From positions 1 through 6,276 of the forward strand of contig SFIS01000098.1 of assembly GCA_004555245.1 (NCBI GenBank): DNA of 6,276 nt, written 5' to 3'. A program made the position numbers and the translations under genes. This document shows positions 5,981 through 6,276 of the stretch, one piece after another (the first letter of the stretch is position 1; the number at the start of each line of letters is the position of its first letter). The DNA comes from Bacteroidales bacterium (GTDB taxonomy: Bacteria > Bacteroidota > Bacteroidia > Bacteroidales > Bacteroidaceae). The notes beneath the pieces were generated by a model. It did not search any database, was not told where the DNA came from, and saw nothing but the letters and a program-made list of their open reading frames with translations.

Positions 5981-6276
5981 CTTTTGTCAGAAACTCTTCA
6001 CGCACGCCATGTCACGGGCTTTGCCTTCGTTCCAGACATTTCTCTTGACGACAACACTGACAACAGGTGCGCGCGCTGCCAACTTGTGTGTTGTCATTGT
6101 TGTATGCCATCTTGTGTCATCCTCTCGTTGCTTTCGTCGCTCATGTTGTTCACGTTGTCTCTGTTGTCGTCAGGAAAATAGGGTGTACAGTTTGATGTGC
6201 TTCCTATGAAATTTTCAAAATATATTTAGTTAATAAATTCAAATTCGTTGATTTATGCAGATGTTGTTAATCTCTG
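5981..6276. other. Region after the porin terminator with no supported gene
   Basis: No convincing coding frame, RNA gene or promoter is seen. About 6046-6172 is rich in ttgt/acaa motifs, including an 11-bp inverted pair (tgacgacaaca at 6046-6056 and its reverse complement at 6162-6172). From about 6205 the sequence becomes AT-rich (aaatatatttagttaataaattc), as often seen just upstream of a gene, so a further gene may begin beyond the right edge. No exact TAnnTTTG box is found there on either strand. Confidence 0.6.

Noticed and set aside
5987..6097. A 36-codon minus-strand ORF ending just before the porin terminator, with the frame open back to about 6169.
   Set aside because: No start context, no recognisable motif, short, and the upstream open part is a low-complexity Arg/Gln/Glu reading of the ttgt-rich stretch; best explained by chance.
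5946..6209. Plus-strand 87-codon frame after the porin.
   Set aside because: Its ATG lies inside the terminator hairpin, and the Cys/Ser/Leu-rich translation arises from ttgt/tgtc repeats rather than from a protein-like sequence.

Overview
The window looks like chromosomal DNA from a member of the Bacteroidales, most probably Prevotella or a close relative. Three things point there: every recognisable protein resembles Bacteroidetes versions of its family; the intergenic promoters fit the Bacteroidetes consensus (TAnnTTTG at -7, weak TTTG at -33); and ribosome binding sites are weak and A-rich rather than strong Shine-Dalgarno sequences. The genus is an inference from protein style, not a database match.

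Layout. The left edge (2-415, +) is the C-terminal part of an Rpn/PD-(D/E)XK putative transposase, with a tail of 14 tandem four-residue repeats encoded by 12-bp DNA units. A 20-bp perfect hairpin (451-497) separates it from a CorA magnesium/divalent cation channel gene on the minus strand (543-1466). The corA leader is long: a good -7 element lies inside a 17-bp inverted repeat near 1656-1708, and a small open frame (1539-1652), ending in a very acidic 12-residue stretch, sits between that promoter and corA. Next on the minus strand come pepD, an M20C Xaa-His dipeptidase with every expected metal and catalytic residue (1797-3257), and, 46 bp upstream of it, a UPF0104/LPG-synthase-TM flippase-like membrane protein (3304-4302). 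These two form a likely operon read from a promoter at 4447-4479. Divergently, a plus-strand promoter (-7 at 4517-4524) drives an OprO/OprP-family outer-membrane porin (4634-5881), which is closed by a textbook intrinsic terminator (5928-5980). The last ~295 bases hold no gene I can support.

The genes have a common envelope flavour (inner-membrane cation channel, inner-membrane flippase-like protein, outer-membrane porin), but only the flippase-like gene and pepD look co-transcribed. Most of the window is ordinary core genome. The observations best worth checking are the corA leader (possible acidic leader-peptide control of Mg2+ transport), the inverted repeat overlapping its promoter, and the repeat tail of the Rpn protein.
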